Shown: positions 8,756 to 18,114, counted from the stretch's first letter. The stretch: 64,000 nucleotides of DNA from Arthrobacter sp. 9V (GCF_902506065.1 NZ_LR732912.1:606003-670002); one strand, 5' to 3'. Notes: generated from the letters alone by a model not told the origin. Made by a program: numbers and translations.

Positions 8756-10078
8756 GTGGACTTGAACCGACCTGCTTCTCCGCTCCAGAGCCAGAACCAA
8801 GCAACGCCCCGCAACCGAAAAGCCCTCGCATCAGCCGCAATCGCAGCGGCAGCGCTCCTCCTCAGCGCGTGCGGCGGGGGAGCAGCACCCCAAGGTGCGG
8901 AACAAGCGGCAGCTGCCGATCCGGCGTCGGGCGCTAATGCCAGCGGTGCCGTGAACATCTGCGGGGTCAAGGACGCGAGCGGTATCTACAAGGGCACGGC
9001 GGAGGCGTTCACTAAAGCGAACGGCAAGGTCACGGCCAAGTACACGGAGATCGGCGCCACCACGGATGAAGCCCGTACCCAGATCGTGCAGCGGCTCGAG
9101 GGCAAGTCCACTGAGTGCGACATCTTCATCACGGACGTCATCTGGACCTCCGAGTTCGCCTCCCAAGGCTGGCTGCTGGACCAGACCAAGCTGGTAGAGG
9201 CCAACAAGGACCGGCTGATTCCCTCCACTGTGGAAACCACAAAGTACGAGGACAAGTACTGGGGCTCGCCGTTCTTCACCAACGCGGGCTTGATCTACTA
9301 CCAGAAGGACAAGGTGGCCAAGCCCGAAACCTGGCAGCAGCTCTACGCAGAGGCCGCCAAAGCTCCCGGCAACAGCTTCGTCTACCAGGGCAAGCAGTAT
9401 GAGGGCCTCACGGTGAACTTCCTGGAAATGCTCTATAGCGCAGGCGGCGAAGTCCTCGATGATCAAGGCAACGTCAAAATCGACTCCAAGGAAACCCGCG
9501 ACGTCCTCAACTTCATGAGCGACGGACTCAGGAACGGCTCGGCGGACCGCGCCGTCCTCACCTACAACGAAGACCCCGCCCGACTCGCCTACGAGTCCGG
9601 CGATTTCGGATACCAGCGCAACTGGCCGCACGTGTACCGCCTGCTCAACGCGACACCGCTGGCGTCCAGCTTCGCGGTCGCGCCGCTGCCGGCATGGGAA
9701 GGCGGCAAGGCCTCCGGCGTGCTGGGCGGCTGGAACCTCGCGATCTCGGCCCACTCCACCAACCAGGCCGGAGCTGTCGCGTTCATCGACTTCGCCACCA
9801 CCCCGGACTGGCAGAAGCACGTGGCCATGGATTATTCGCAGGCCCCGGTCAACGAAGCTGCCTACTCCGATCCGGCGGTGCTGCAGAAGATGCCGTTCGC
9901 CACGGAACTCCTCGCCTCGGTGAAGGGCGCCAAGCCGCGCCCGATCTCCCCGGTCTACCCGCAGATCTCGCAGGCGATCTACAAGAACGTCTACGCCGTC
10001 CTCTCAGGCACCGCCTCCACCGAAGAAGCCGTGGAGAAGATGGCCGAGGAAATCTCCACCGCCAAGGCGAGCTTCTAG
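8756..10078 (+). CDS. ABC sugar transporter substrate-binding lipoprotein
   Basis: A protein of about 440 residues. The GTG at 8756 is chosen because AAGGAG lies 7 nt upstream. The N-terminus has a basic segment, a hydrophobic stretch and a LLLSAC lipobox, so it should be a lipoprotein anchored outside the membrane. The rest fits family 1 extracellular solute-binding proteins for sugars. It is the first structural gene of the LacI-controlled operon and is followed 2 bp later by the permease genes. The exact sugar cannot be read from sequence; the ThuA-like gene downstream hints at a disaccharide. Confidence 0.92.
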   Translation: MDLNRPASPLQSQNQATPRNRKALASAAIAAAALLLSACGGGAAPQGAEQAAAADPASGANASGAVNICGVKDASGIYKGTAEAFTKANGKVTAKYTEIGATTDEARTQIVQRLEGKSTECDIFITDVIWTSEFASQGWLLDQTKLVEANKDRLIPSTVETTKYEDKYWGSPFFTNAGLIYYQKDKVAKPETWQQLYAEAAKAPGNSFVYQGKQYEGLTVNFLEMLYSAGGEVLDDQGNVKIDSKETRDVLNFMSDGLRNGSADRAVLTYNEDPARLAYESGDFGYQRNWPHVYRLLNATPLASSFAVAPLPAWEGGKASGVLGGWNLAISAHSTNQAGAVAFIDFATTPDWQKHVAMDYSQAPVNEAAYSDPAVLQKMPFATELLASVKGAKPRPISPVYPQISQAIYKNVYAVLSGTASTEEAVEKMAEEISTAKASF

Positions 10079-10080
10079 CT

Positions 10081-11010
10081 ATGGCCATCAAAACAATCCC
10101 GCCCAGCCGCGCAAGCGGCCGCGACCGTGCCGAACGGAAGCTCGCATTCCGCATGACCGCCCCGTCGCTGGTGATCATGGCGCTCGTCGCGGCGGTCCCC
10201 ATCGGCTACGCGATCTGGCTCTCGCTGAACCAGTACAGCGTCCGGACCGCCGGCCTGTCCCGCTTCGTCGGACTGGAAAACTACATCAACGCCCTGGCAA
10301 GCGAAGAATGGTGGGCTGCGTTCGGCCAGACGTTCCTCTTCGCGGGTATCTCCGTCAGCCTGGAACTCATCCTCGGCACGGCCATGGCGCTCCTACTCAA
10401 CCTCGCGTTCAAGGGCCGCGCCGTCCTGCGCACCGTGGTTCTGCTGCCGTACGCCATCATCACCGTGGTCAGCGCCATCACCTGGCAAACCATGTTCCAG
10501 CCCAACATGGGCCTGGTCACCAACGTCCTCTCCACGCTAGGGCTGCCGGGCGGCGACGTCGTCTGGCTCGGTGAGCACGGCTACGCGATGGCCGTAATCG
10601 TCATGGCTGACGTCTGGAAGACCACACCCTTCGCAGCGCTCATCATCCTGGCAGGCCTGCAAGTGATCTCCGCCGAAACGTACGAGGCCGCGGAACTCGA
10701 CGGCGCCAGCAAATGGCAGACCTTCGTGAACATCACCCTGCCGCTCCTGCGCCCGGCAATCGTCCTCGCGGCGATCTTCCGCACCATGGACGCCCTCCGC
10801 GTCTTCGACCTGCCGTTCGTCCTCACCCGCGGCGCCAACGGCACCGAATCCATGTCCATGCTCGCCTACACCCAACTGCGCGAAAACCGGCTGGTGGGCG
10901 AAGGCTCGGCGCTGTCCATCCTGACCTTCCTCACCGTCATGGTGGTCTCGGTCATCTACGTCCGCTTCGCCGGCGGCAACATCCGCGATGTCGCGAAGGA
11001 GGAACAATGA
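10081..11010 (+). CDS. ABC sugar transporter permease (MalF type)
   Basis: A 309-residue integral membrane protein with six hydrophobic segments and the cytoplasmic EAA loop (EAAELDGASKWQTF) that docks on the ATPase. The ATG at 10081 follows the binding-protein stop by two bases, and the stop overlaps the next permease start (ATGA). No ATPase gene is present in the operon, which is common in actinobacteria, where one shared MsiK-type ATPase serves many sugar importers. Confidence 0.93.
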   Translation: MAIKTIPPSRASGRDRAERKLAFRMTAPSLVIMALVAAVPIGYAIWLSLNQYSVRTAGLSRFVGLENYINALASEEWWAAFGQTFLFAGISVSLELILGTAMALLLNLAFKGRAVLRTVVLLPYAIITVVSAITWQTMFQPNMGLVTNVLSTLGLPGGDVVWLGEHGYAMAVIVMADVWKTTPFAALIILAGLQVISAETYEAAELDGASKWQTFVNITLPLLRPAIVLAAIFRTMDALRVFDLPFVLTRGANGTESMSMLAYTQLRENRLVGEGSALSILTFLTVMVVSVIYVRFAGGNIRDVAKEEQ

Positions 11011-11906
11011 GCACGCTGACTGCAGAACGCCCGACGCCGGAACTCGCCACCGCGCGCAAGTCGCCGAAGCGCCGCTTGCGTGGGGAATCGAAACTGCATC
11101 CACTGGTGTGGGTGTTCGTGGTGGCCGTCATGGCTTTCTCGCTCATCCCGTTCTACTGGCTGGTCAACACCTCGCTGAAGAAGGGCGCAAGCCTTTCCCA
11201 AGGCGAGCTCTTCCCGAGCCAGCCGACCCTCGAGAACTATCTGGTGGTCTTCCAGAACCCCGAGTTCCTCCTGGCCTTGCGCAACTCGGTGATCATCGCC
11301 GTCGTAACTACAACAGTGGCGCTGGTGTTCGCGTCCTTCGCCGCGTATGCGCTGGCCCGGCTGAAGATGCGCCGCAAGGCGATGATCCTGACGCTGATCC
11401 TCTCGGTCACCACATTCCCGGCCATCGCCATCGCAGCCCCGATGTTCTCCATCTGGCGCGAAATCGGGCTGTACGACACCTTGCTTGGCCTCATCATCCC
11501 GAAGCTGACGTTCGCGTTGCCGCTGGCGATCTACACGCTGACGTCGTTCTTCAAGGAGATCCCGCGCGAGCTGGAGGAATCCGCGTACATGGATGGCGCC
11601 ACGCCGTTTGTCGCCTTCCGCAAGGTGATCCTGCCGCTGGCGGTCCCCGGCCTGGCGACCACGGCGATCCTGGTGTTTATCTCGGTGTGGAACGAATTCC
11701 TCCTGGCCGTCACGCTGACCACCTCACCGGAGTCCCGTCCGGTTCCCGTCGCAATTGCGTTCTTCAGCGGCACCAGCGAGTTCGACCAACCCCTGGGCAC
11801 CATCAGCGCGGCGTCGGTGATCATCACCGTCCCGCTGGTGATCCTGGTGCTCGTGTGCCAGAAACGCATCGTTTCCGGCATGACGGCCGGCGCCGTCAAG
11901 GGCTAA
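11007..11906 (+). CDS. ABC sugar transporter permease (MalG type)
   Basis: A 299-residue partner permease. A basic cytoplasmic N-terminus precedes six membrane segments, and an EAA-like loop (LEESAYMDGATPFVAF) is visible. Start and upstream stop overlap as ATGA with AGGAGG just upstream, indicating translational coupling to the first permease. Together the two form the membrane channel of the sugar importer. Confidence 0.93.
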   Translation: MSTLTAERPTPELATARKSPKRRLRGESKLHPLVWVFVVAVMAFSLIPFYWLVNTSLKKGASLSQGELFPSQPTLENYLVVFQNPEFLLALRNSVIIAVVTTTVALVFASFAAYALARLKMRRKAMILTLILSVTTFPAIAIAAPMFSIWREIGLYDTLLGLIIPKLTFALPLAIYTLTSFFKEIPRELEESAYMDGATPFVAFRKVILPLAVPGLATTAILVFISVWNEFLLAVTLTTSPESRPVPVAIAFFSGTSEFDQPLGTISAASVIITVPLVILVLVCQKRIVSGMTAGAVKG

Positions 11907-11953
11907 CCCCGCTTTCAGCCATCCAAAGTAACCACAGAAAGAACAGGAACAAC

Positions 11954-13057
11954 GTGAGCATTCAGCAGCAGGTCCCGTCCGCAACCCTCAAGGTGGGAGT
12001 TGTGGGCATCGGTTGGGCCGGCCAGCAGCACCTCAAGGCGTACAGCACCATTCCCGGCGTCGAAATTGTGGCCGTCGCGGGCATGGAAGAAGAGCTTCTC
12101 GCCCAGCTGAAGGAGGAATACAGCATTCCCCACGCCTTCGCCCGCTGGGAAGACATGATCGAGCTGGAAGGCCTCGACGCCGTCAGCGTCGCCGTGCCCA
12201 CGTTCCTTCACGCACCCATCGCGATTGCGTCGCTCGAGCGGGGACTGCATGTGCTGAGCGAAAAGCCGTTGGCACGCAACGCCGTCGAAGGTCAGCAGAT
12301 GGTGGACGCGGCCCGCAAGGCCGGACGGGTGCTGGACGTCGCGTTCAACCACCGCCGCCGCGGCGACATTCAGGCGCTCAAGGAAGTGATCGACGCCGGC
12401 ACGCTCGGGCGTCCGTACTACGCCAAGGCATCGTGGCTCCGCCGCCAAGGAATCCCGATGCTCGGCAGTTGGTTCACCAACCCTGAGCTCGCCGGCGGCG
12501 GTCCGCTGGCCGACATCGGCGTGCACGTACTCGACTACTCGCTGCACCTCCTAGGCGAGCCGAAGGTTCTCGCCGTCTCGGCATCGACCCACTCCGAACT
12601 CGGCCCGCGCGGCCTCGGCGGCAACGCCCGCTATACAGCCTCGAACTCCAGCCATAAGTTTGAAGTGGAAGACTTCGCCTCCGCGTTCATCCGGCTGGAA
12701 GGCGGCGGGACCCTGATCCTGGAAGCCGGCTGGGCCACCTATCGCGACGAGAAGGACCTGATGGACTTCACCGTTTACGGGACCGACGGCGGCGCGGACT
12801 TGCGCTCGGTGGGCGCCTCCGAGAACCCTGTAGCGGACGTCCATGTCTTCACCGAGAAGGACGGCGAAAACGCCGACTTCGAGGTGGTGGCCGAACCCGG
12901 GCGAGCCCACCAGGCCGTCGTCGACGACTTCATTGCCTCCGTCCGCGGTGGCGAGACGGTGTGGGGAAGCCACGACGGGTCTCTTGCCCTCAGCCGCGCC
13001 CTGGTCCTTGATGCTTGCTACAAATCCGCCCTCGAACAACGTGAAGTGGTGCTCTAA
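11954..13057 (+). CDS. Gfo/Idh/MocA family NAD(P)-dependent sugar oxidoreductase
   Basis: A 367-residue protein. A Rossmann motif near the N-terminus (VGIGWAGQQHLKAY) and the EKP motif (LSEKPLARN, near residue 100) identify the family; the lysine of EKP is the usual catalytic residue. The GTG start at 11954 is preceded by AGGAAC. Members oxidise or reduce hydroxyl groups of sugars and cyclitols. Its position between the importer and the ThuA-like gene suggests that it processes the imported sugar, possibly through a 3-keto intermediate (inference). Confidence 0.92.
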   Translation: MSIQQQVPSATLKVGVVGIGWAGQQHLKAYSTIPGVEIVAVAGMEEELLAQLKEEYSIPHAFARWEDMIELEGLDAVSVAVPTFLHAPIAIASLERGLHVLSEKPLARNAVEGQQMVDAARKAGRVLDVAFNHRRRGDIQALKEVIDAGTLGRPYYAKASWLRRQGIPMLGSWFTNPELAGGGPLADIGVHVLDYSLHLLGEPKVLAVSASTHSELGPRGLGGNARYTASNSSHKFEVEDFASAFIRLEGGGTLILEAGWATYRDEKDLMDFTVYGTDGGADLRSVGASENPVADVHVFTEKDGENADFEVVAEPGRAHQAVVDDFIASVRGGETVWGSHDGSLALSRALVLDACYKSALEQREVVL

Positions 13058-13807
13058 ATGTCTGATTCTAAATTGAAGATTGTTGTCTGGAACGAGGCCG
13101 TCCACGAGGCCCGCAACGAGCCGGTGACTATCGGCGAGATGTACCCGGAGGGGATTCACGGCGCCATCGCCGCCGGGCTCCGCGGTTTCTATCCTGACTC
13201 TGAAATCTCGACTGCCACGTTGGCTGATCCTGAGCACGGACTCTCTGAAGAAGTCCTGGAGCAGACTGACGTGCTGCTGTGGTGGGGTCACATCGCTCAT
13301 GAGGAAGTGGCTGACGAAGTGGTGGAGCGTGTACAGCGGCACGTGCTGGGCGGCATGGGTTTGGTGGTCCTTCACTCGGGGCACTTCGCGAAGATCTTCA
13401 CTCGACTCCTGGGGACCACCTGCTCGCTGAAGTGGCGCAACGAGGGCGAACGCGAACTCGTGTGGACAGTGAAGCCTTCGCACCCGATCGCCGCTGGGAT
13501 CGAGAGCCCGATTGTGATTCCGCAACAGGAAATGTACGGCGAACTCTTCGACATTCCGGAACCCGATGACCTGATCTTCATCAGCTCGTTCACCGGGGGA
13601 GAGGTGTTCCGCTCTGGCGTGACGTTCTCGCGCGGCAAGGGCCGGATCTTCTACTTCAGCCCCGGCGACCAGGAATACCCGGTGTACCACCAGCCGCAGA
13701 TCCAGAAGGTGATCGCCAATGGTGTTGGCTGGGTTGCCCAGCCTGGTGTGTTCCGGGAGGCGCCTGAGGTTAGCAACCCTGCGCGGGGGTGGTTCGAGGG
13801 GGCGTAG
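13058..13807 (+). CDS. ThuA-like protein
   Basis: A 249-residue protein with the ThuA fold, similar to class I glutamine amidotransferases: [12 protein letters not shown], then [11 protein letters not shown], then the SHPIAAGI and [12 protein letters not shown] segments. ThuA proteins are linked to trehalose and related disaccharide use, usually beside a Gfo/Idh/MocA oxidoreductase as here. The ATG begins at the base after the oxidoreductase stop, so the two are translationally coupled. It ends the operon. Confidence 0.9.
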   Translation: MSDSKLKIVVWNEAVHEARNEPVTIGEMYPEGIHGAIAAGLRGFYPDSEISTATLADPEHGLSEEVLEQTDVLLWWGHIAHEEVADEVVERVQRHVLGGMGLVVLHSGHFAKIFTRLLGTTCSLKWRNEGERELVWTVKPSHPIAAGIESPIVIPQQEMYGELFDIPEPDDLIFISSFTGGEVFRSGVTFSRGKGRIFYFSPGDQEYPVYHQPQIQKVIANGVGWVAQPGVFREAPEVSNPARGWFEGA

Positions 13808-13824
13808 TTGGCCGGGTTCTTTGA

Positions 13825-13865
13825 CGCCCCGACCACCGAACAGAAATTACTCGTTGGTCGGGACG
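13825..13865 (+). terminator. Hairpin after the sugar operon
   Basis: CCCGACCA (13828-13835) pairs with TGGTCGGG (13855-13862), extended by further pairs around one mismatch, with a 19-nt loop. It starts about 20 bp after the ThuA stop. There is no long T-run, only TTGCCTTGG. Confidence 0.5.
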
Positions 13866-13874
13866 TTGCCTTGG

Positions 13875-14096
13875 TCAGGAGGGGGTTCTGTCACTTATAG
13901 CTGGATGAACCTGGACATCGCGTCGGCTTTTACGGCGAGAAGTAAGTACGGCGTCGACCGAGATGACAATCGCTGCGACGACAAGGCCGATACCGAAACC
14001 CTGCAGAGCACCGTAAATGGGCCAGAAGATGGCGAACGGTACGAAACCTGCCAAGAAAAAGACAAGACTGCGAACGGTCCGAGGAGTCACTTTCAT
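13875..14096 (-). CDS. Small membrane protein, unknown
   Basis: A 73-codon frame on the minus strand encoding a basic N-terminus, two hydrophobic segments (SLVFFLAGFVPFAIFW and GIGLVVAAIVISVDAVL) and a basic C-terminal tail, a positive-inside topology that chance frames rarely show. No clear ribosome-binding site is visible. It lies between the sugar operon and the daptide operon and points away from the latter. No function can be assigned. Confidence 0.5.
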   Translation of the reverse strand: MKVTPRTVRSLVFFLAGFVPFAIFWPIYGALQGFGIGLVVAAIVISVDAVLTSRRKSRRDVQVHPAISDRTPS

Positions 14097-14195
14097 GTGA
14101 CGACGCTAACACGGTAGAAATGCTCAGGAACTCTCTCATCACGATGTCCTATCACCCCATCCGTGGAGTTGCCAGCTCTTGGACTTCGAATAAGC

Positions 14196-14270
14196 AACCA
14201 CCTAGGCCACCCCAAATAACCACCTAGGTATACCCAAATCTTCCCCAAAATGGTCCAATTCACCACCTAG
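14196..14270 (+). promoter_or_regulatory. Three ACCACCTAG direct repeats upstream of the daptide operon
   Basis: AACCACCTAGG occurs at 14196-14206 and 14218-14228, and ACCACCTAG again at 14262-14270. Start-to-start spacings of 22 and 43 bp are close to two and four helical turns, so all copies lie on one face of the DNA, as expected for a cooperatively binding activator or repressor. The surrounding 240 bp has no gene. No regulator gene lies in the operon itself. Confidence 0.5.
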
Positions 14271-14339
14271 TTCCGTCTTTTCGCCCTGTGGCGTATCAAC
14301 CCGCCCATAGTGTCCTTCTCAGAACGCAGCCTCGGATAA

Positions 14340-15407
14340 ATGCCGGGGCTGCCGGAGAAGACAACTATTGGGGTTGGGGAATTGAAGCTGAGTCAGCAAC
14401 AGAGCACTGCCGCCGCTGTGGATCAATGGATCACGGGGGTACCGGGACGGATACCGGGCCACGTCATTTTTGTTGAGAATCCCGAGCATACGGATTACGC
14501 GAAGACGCTTGCCGGTGAGGGCTCTACGATTCTGGTTCTGAACGGGGACAAAGCCGACGACGGCATAGTTCCTGTATCGGGGTCTTTCGATGCCGCTGGG
14601 GAAGAGCTCCTGGTGGACGGCACCCTCAGTCTGGAAATCCAGGACTATGTGGCCATCCCGTTTGTGAACCTCGTGGGCGTGACAATAGTCCGGATCACCA
14701 CCGAGGAGGACTGGCAAGCCTTTTTCCACGACGCAGAAGAAGCTGTCCGTTCCGGCTACTTTGTCCAGCAACTCACCGAAGTCAACGCTGTTCTGGCGGA
14801 GCGACGGCTGTTGAGCGGGCCCGCAAAGGACAACCTGCTACTAGCACGGCTTCACATCACGTGGGATGGTTCCGTCAGGACCGGGCCCTATGGAACCAAA
14901 ATCGGCCAGGTAGGTGACTCGCTCCCTGACATAAGGGTTCGGGCCGTTTCCTTGAGGCCGGAGTCCGCCGTCGCCGCCGTCTATTACCCGTGGGACGTTC
15001 AAGACTCCCTTGAGGCCAAGCCCTGGATCCGGCGCTACCTGGCTGCTCTGGATGCTTGGAAGTTCATTCCCCGTGAGGACAGGGCCAACACAAGCCTGGT
15101 GGGATTCGGCGTGAGCCTCTACGGCGCTGCTCTCAACGACGGCCTTCCGTCAGCAAACGCTCCTTTTATCCTCAAAAGGGCAGGCGAGCACACGCTGCTG
15201 GACACCAGCACAGGCCGGCTCTTCAAGATCGGGTCGGACGCCGCGGTCATCATTGAGGCCGTCTCCAACATGCGTGACATCAAGGCTGCTGCCAGGGCCG
15301 TGGGACCGGCCCTCAAGGTTTCAGCGGCTGTGGCCGAGGGTGCCACCAGAGCCGTGGTCAGCCATTTTGAACAACTCGGCACCAGCATCATGGGTGCGAG
15401 CCGATGA
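14340..15407 (+). CDS. mpaC: Daptide RiPP-recognition protein (MpaC-like)
   Basis: A 355-residue protein that opens the daptide operon. It has no enzymatic motif that I recognise. Position and length match the leader-peptide recognition protein that accompanies the dehydrogenase and aminotransferase in daptide clusters; there it binds the precursor leaders and presents them to the enzymes. The ATG at 14340 has a weak ribosome-binding site, and TTG at codon 15, preceded by GGGG, is an alternative start. The stop overlaps the next start (ATGA). The function rests on gene context more than on visible motifs. Confidence 0.7.
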   Translation: MPGLPEKTTIGVGELKLSQQQSTAAAVDQWITGVPGRIPGHVIFVENPEHTDYAKTLAGEGSTILVLNGDKADDGIVPVSGSFDAAGEELLVDGTLSLEIQDYVAIPFVNLVGVTIVRITTEEDWQAFFHDAEEAVRSGYFVQQLTEVNAVLAERRLLSGPAKDNLLLARLHITWDGSVRTGPYGTKIGQVGDSLPDIRVRAVSLRPESAVAAVYYPWDVQDSLEAKPWIRRYLAALDAWKFIPREDRANTSLVGFGVSLYGAALNDGLPSANAPFILKRAGEHTLLDTSTGRLFKIGSDAAVIIEAVSNMRDIKAAARAVGPALKVSAAVAEGATRAVVSHFEQLGTSIMGASR

Positions 15408-16693
15408 CCGTAGTGCCGGTCCTGCCAACCCCAAGAACTCAGCGTCCACTTTGGGTTCCCCTTGTTACCCAACACGACTTCAATGAAGCCAGCTACACGG
15501 CAGTCACAGCCGACGGCGTCCACGTCACATTCGAGGACGGCCAGCAACGGATCTGCGCAAAGAGCGGCCTGTGGAACACCAACCTCGGCTATGGAAACCA
15601 ACAAATAGCTGAGGCCATTGCCAAAGAACTCCACACCGCCTCATACCTTCCCCTTTTCCGCAGCTCCCACGGGAAAGCGGTTGAGGCGTCCAGAGCTCTT
15701 CTGAGCCTGCCTGCACACAACTTCCAAAGAGTGGTCTTCTCAACCTCCGGGGGAGCGGCCAACGACGCGGCCATGAAACTCGCCCGTCAGTACTTCGTCT
15801 TGAAGGGGCAACCCGAGCGGAAACTGATCGTGGGGCTCAGCGGCAGCTATCACGGGCTGACCTACGGAAGCCAAGCCCTCAGCGGCGATGAACTGGGACA
15901 GGCGTTGTACGGCGTGGACCGGCGGAATATCCGCCACATCAGATTCGACGACGACGGCGTGGAACTGACCCGGCTGATGCAAAGGGAAGGCCACAGAATC
16001 GCGGCTGTGATCATGGAACCTGTTCTGGGGTCAGGGGCGGAACTGGTGCCGGACGCTTTCGTGGAGGAGCTCATCAAGCAGCGGGACCAGCACGGTTTCC
16101 TTCTGGTGGCGGAGGAGGTAGCCACAGGCTTCGGCAGGGTGAACGGCTGGTTCGCTTCGGATGCGTGGCCCCAACAGCCGGATGTCATTGTCACATCCAA
16201 GGGCCTGACCAACGGCACCAGCGCATGCGCCGCACTCTTGATAGCCCCACGAGTAACGCAGCTCTTTGACACAACGGAGTCCATTTTCGTTCACGGGGAA
16301 ACCCAAGCGGGAACCCCGGCAACATGTGCCGCCATTCTCAGCACCATCGCCGAGATGAAGAGGCTGGACCACCACACTTTGAACAAGCAGGTGGCGCAGG
16401 GCCTGAGCAATCTCATCGAGGAGCTTCAACGAACGCCCGGCGTAGGCAACTCAACCGGCCTGGGCTGCATGCGTGGACTGAAGCTCCACTCCAAAAACGG
16501 AATGCCGCTCGAATCACACGGCGTCCTGGCTGTGGTGAAGAGCATCCACCAAGCTGGCGCCATAGTGCAGCCCGGGCCTGGCCGGATCCAACTGTTGCCG
16601 GCGCTCACCTACACCGAGGAGAACTTTGCAGAACTCCTCTCCGCAATAGAGGCAGGCTTACGCGCCGCTGAACGCGACGGAGTGTTCGAATGA
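15404..16693 (+). CDS. mpaD: Daptide-type RiPP aminotransferase (class III, PLP)
   Basis: A 429-residue fold-type I PLP enzyme of the class III (ornithine/GSA) group. Visible are FSTSGGAANDAAMKLAR, the cofactor-binding GSYHG, EPVLGSGAELVP, and the Schiff-base lysine K266 in VTSKGLTNG. In daptide biosynthesis this enzyme aminates the C-terminal ketone left after oxidative decarboxylation of threonine. The start overlaps the preceding stop as ATGA, and its own stop overlaps the dehydrogenase start, so the three enzymes are translationally coupled. Confidence 0.88.
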   Translation: MTVVPVLPTPRTQRPLWVPLVTQHDFNEASYTAVTADGVHVTFEDGQQRICAKSGLWNTNLGYGNQQIAEAIAKELHTASYLPLFRSSHGKAVEASRALLSLPAHNFQRVVFSTSGGAANDAAMKLARQYFVLKGQPERKLIVGLSGSYHGLTYGSQALSGDELGQALYGVDRRNIRHIRFDDDGVELTRLMQREGHRIAAVIMEPVLGSGAELVPDAFVEELIKQRDQHGFLLVAEEVATGFGRVNGWFASDAWPQQPDVIVTSKGLTNGTSACAALLIAPRVTQLFDTTESIFVHGETQAGTPATCAAILSTIAEMKRLDHHTLNKQVAQGLSNLIEELQRTPGVGNSTGLGCMRGLKLHSKNGMPLESHGVLAVVKSIHQAGAIVQPGPGRIQLLPALTYTEENFAELLSAIEAGLRAAERDGVFE

Positions 16694-17913
16694 TTGCCGA
16701 TCACGGGCTAAGGACCCGCTGCATCATTTCCGACGACGGGACGGCAGGTAAGTACGTCGGCGCCCTCACCCGTGGCAGAACGGGCTTGGTAGTAGATAAG
16801 GATCTCGGAGTCCACCGGGACAACCTCCTCGCTGATGACCTCAAAGGATCAGCCGTCCTTGAACTGACTGCAGAACCGGTCACCGTGGAGACGCTCCGGA
16901 ACGTTGGCAGCTTCATACGTGAGAACGGACTTCAGACTGTTGCGGGGCTGGGCGGCGGCTCAGTGATGGATGCCGTAAAGCTTGCAGCGCTCTTCACCGC
17001 TGACCCGGCCCTGACCATATTTGCTGAGCGTCACGCCAAACGTTCCGGCCTGCTGGTGCTGCCTCCGATTGCGAACCCCAAGGACCGTCCCAAGACCATT
17101 CTCATGCCGTCCACCGTGGGAACCGGCGCTGAAGTCAGCGCTGTAGCTTGCCTGGACACCGCCGTCGGACGCCGTCTAATTGTCTCGCCGAATCTGGCTG
17201 GTGATGTAGCAATGCTCGACGCCGGTCACCTCGCCACCCTGCCCAAGTATCTGGTTTTCGAGGGCCTGCTTGAAGCTCTTCTGAGGGTGGCCGGGACCAT
17301 GGTGGGCAGCCGCCACAGCATTTTCGACGACGACGCCCACATCCTCATCCAGCGGATCGTCCGCTTGGGAGAACGACTGAGGCTTTACGATGCGCCGGAG
17401 CTCCGGCTGACGGCTGCACGCCTCAGCATGGAGACGCACACGGGATGGGCTCTTATGGGCCGTAACCCCTACGGGGCGAAGCACTGGTACCTCGCGAACG
17501 AGCTCGCTTACGTGACGGGGACGCGAAAAATGACGGCAACAGCCGCCGTGATCGGCCCTATCTGGGAGGAGATCGCACACGGTGCAGCAGCTTGGGGAGA
17601 CCGCTTGCGGCTCCAACAACTGTGGTCCGTGGTCACCAAAGCAGTGCCTGACCTTGACTCGAAACCGGGTCCTGGGATCAACGATCTGATGCGGCGGTGG
17701 GGCATCTTCGGCCTCCAGACGATCAGCGAGAAAACGCTGTTCAGAACCACAGAAGCTGCCCTCCGGAACTGGGGCGGAGCGCTCCCCATGCTTCGTGGCG
17801 TTGACGCCGTGCAGATTCACCACATTCTCACCTCAGCGGGGAGAGGACACCACGTCTTGCTAGGCCCCACGGGCGATCTACGAGCGGGCAAGAGGGAGGA
17901 GGTGAGTACATGA
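16690..17913 (+). CDS. mpaB: Daptide-type RiPP dehydrogenase (Fe-ADH fold)
   Basis: A 407-residue protein of the iron-containing alcohol dehydrogenase/dehydroquinate synthase fold. The nucleotide-binding GGGSVMDAVK and the PSTVGTGAEVSA loop are clear. In daptide pathways this enzyme oxidises the side chain of the C-terminal threonine, with loss of the carboxylate, to give a ketone. The metal-ligand set appears altered: the usual DxxxH of the helix reads E-G-L-L-E here, the first downstream His is kept (AKHWYLAN), and the second, normally in PHG, aligns with Arg. Start and stop overlap the neighbours (ATGA both sides); the stop overlaps precursor 1. Confidence 0.87.
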   Translation: MIADHGLRTRCIISDDGTAGKYVGALTRGRTGLVVDKDLGVHRDNLLADDLKGSAVLELTAEPVTVETLRNVGSFIRENGLQTVAGLGGGSVMDAVKLAALFTADPALTIFAERHAKRSGLLVLPPIANPKDRPKTILMPSTVGTGAEVSAVACLDTAVGRRLIVSPNLAGDVAMLDAGHLATLPKYLVFEGLLEALLRVAGTMVGSRHSIFDDDAHILIQRIVRLGERLRLYDAPELRLTAARLSMETHTGWALMGRNPYGAKHWYLANELAYVTGTRKMTATAAVIGPIWEEIAHGAAAWGDRLRLQQLWSVVTKAVPDLDSKPGPGINDLMRRWGIFGLQTISEKTLFRTTEAALRNWGGALPMLRGVDAVQIHHILTSAGRGHHVLLGPTGDLRAGKREEVST

Positions 17914-18050
17914 ACAGCACAGCACTCAAGGGTCTGGATCTCAACATCCAAGAGCTGGAGGCCATGGACGTTCCGGACGACTGGGACGAACGGATCAAGG
18001 GCATCACGGCAGGACTGGCATTGGTGGGCATCGCGGTGGCCATCACCTGA
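17910..18050 (+). CDS. mpaA1: Daptide precursor peptide 1
   Basis: A 46-residue peptide. The leader contains LNIQELEAMDVPDDW, shared in outline with the two following peptides (L-x-I-x-E-[LI]-E-x-x-D-x-P-D-x-x-x-W). The C-terminal half is a hydrophobic helix ending GIAVAIT, and the terminal threonine is the residue that daptide enzymes convert. There is no Cys. The ATG overlaps the dehydrogenase stop and is preceded by AGGAGGTG, much stronger than the sites of the enzyme genes, suiting a peptide needed in excess. Confidence 0.9.
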   Translation: MNSTALKGLDLNIQELEAMDVPDDWDERIKGITAGLALVGIAVAIT

Positions 18051-18114
18051 TCGCCCGGCCCACCAAAGCAAACCACCACCAAGGCAAACACTCACCGAGG
18101 GGAGGTGAAAACGA

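Noticed and set aside
8494..8970. Minus-strand frame across the LacI operators
   Set aside because: It is antisense to the promoter, operators and signal peptide of the binding protein.
14196..14270. CRISPR-like array from the repeated ACCACCTAG units
   Set aside because: Units are only 9-11 bp and spacing is uneven (22 and 43 bp); no cas genes are present anywhere in the window.
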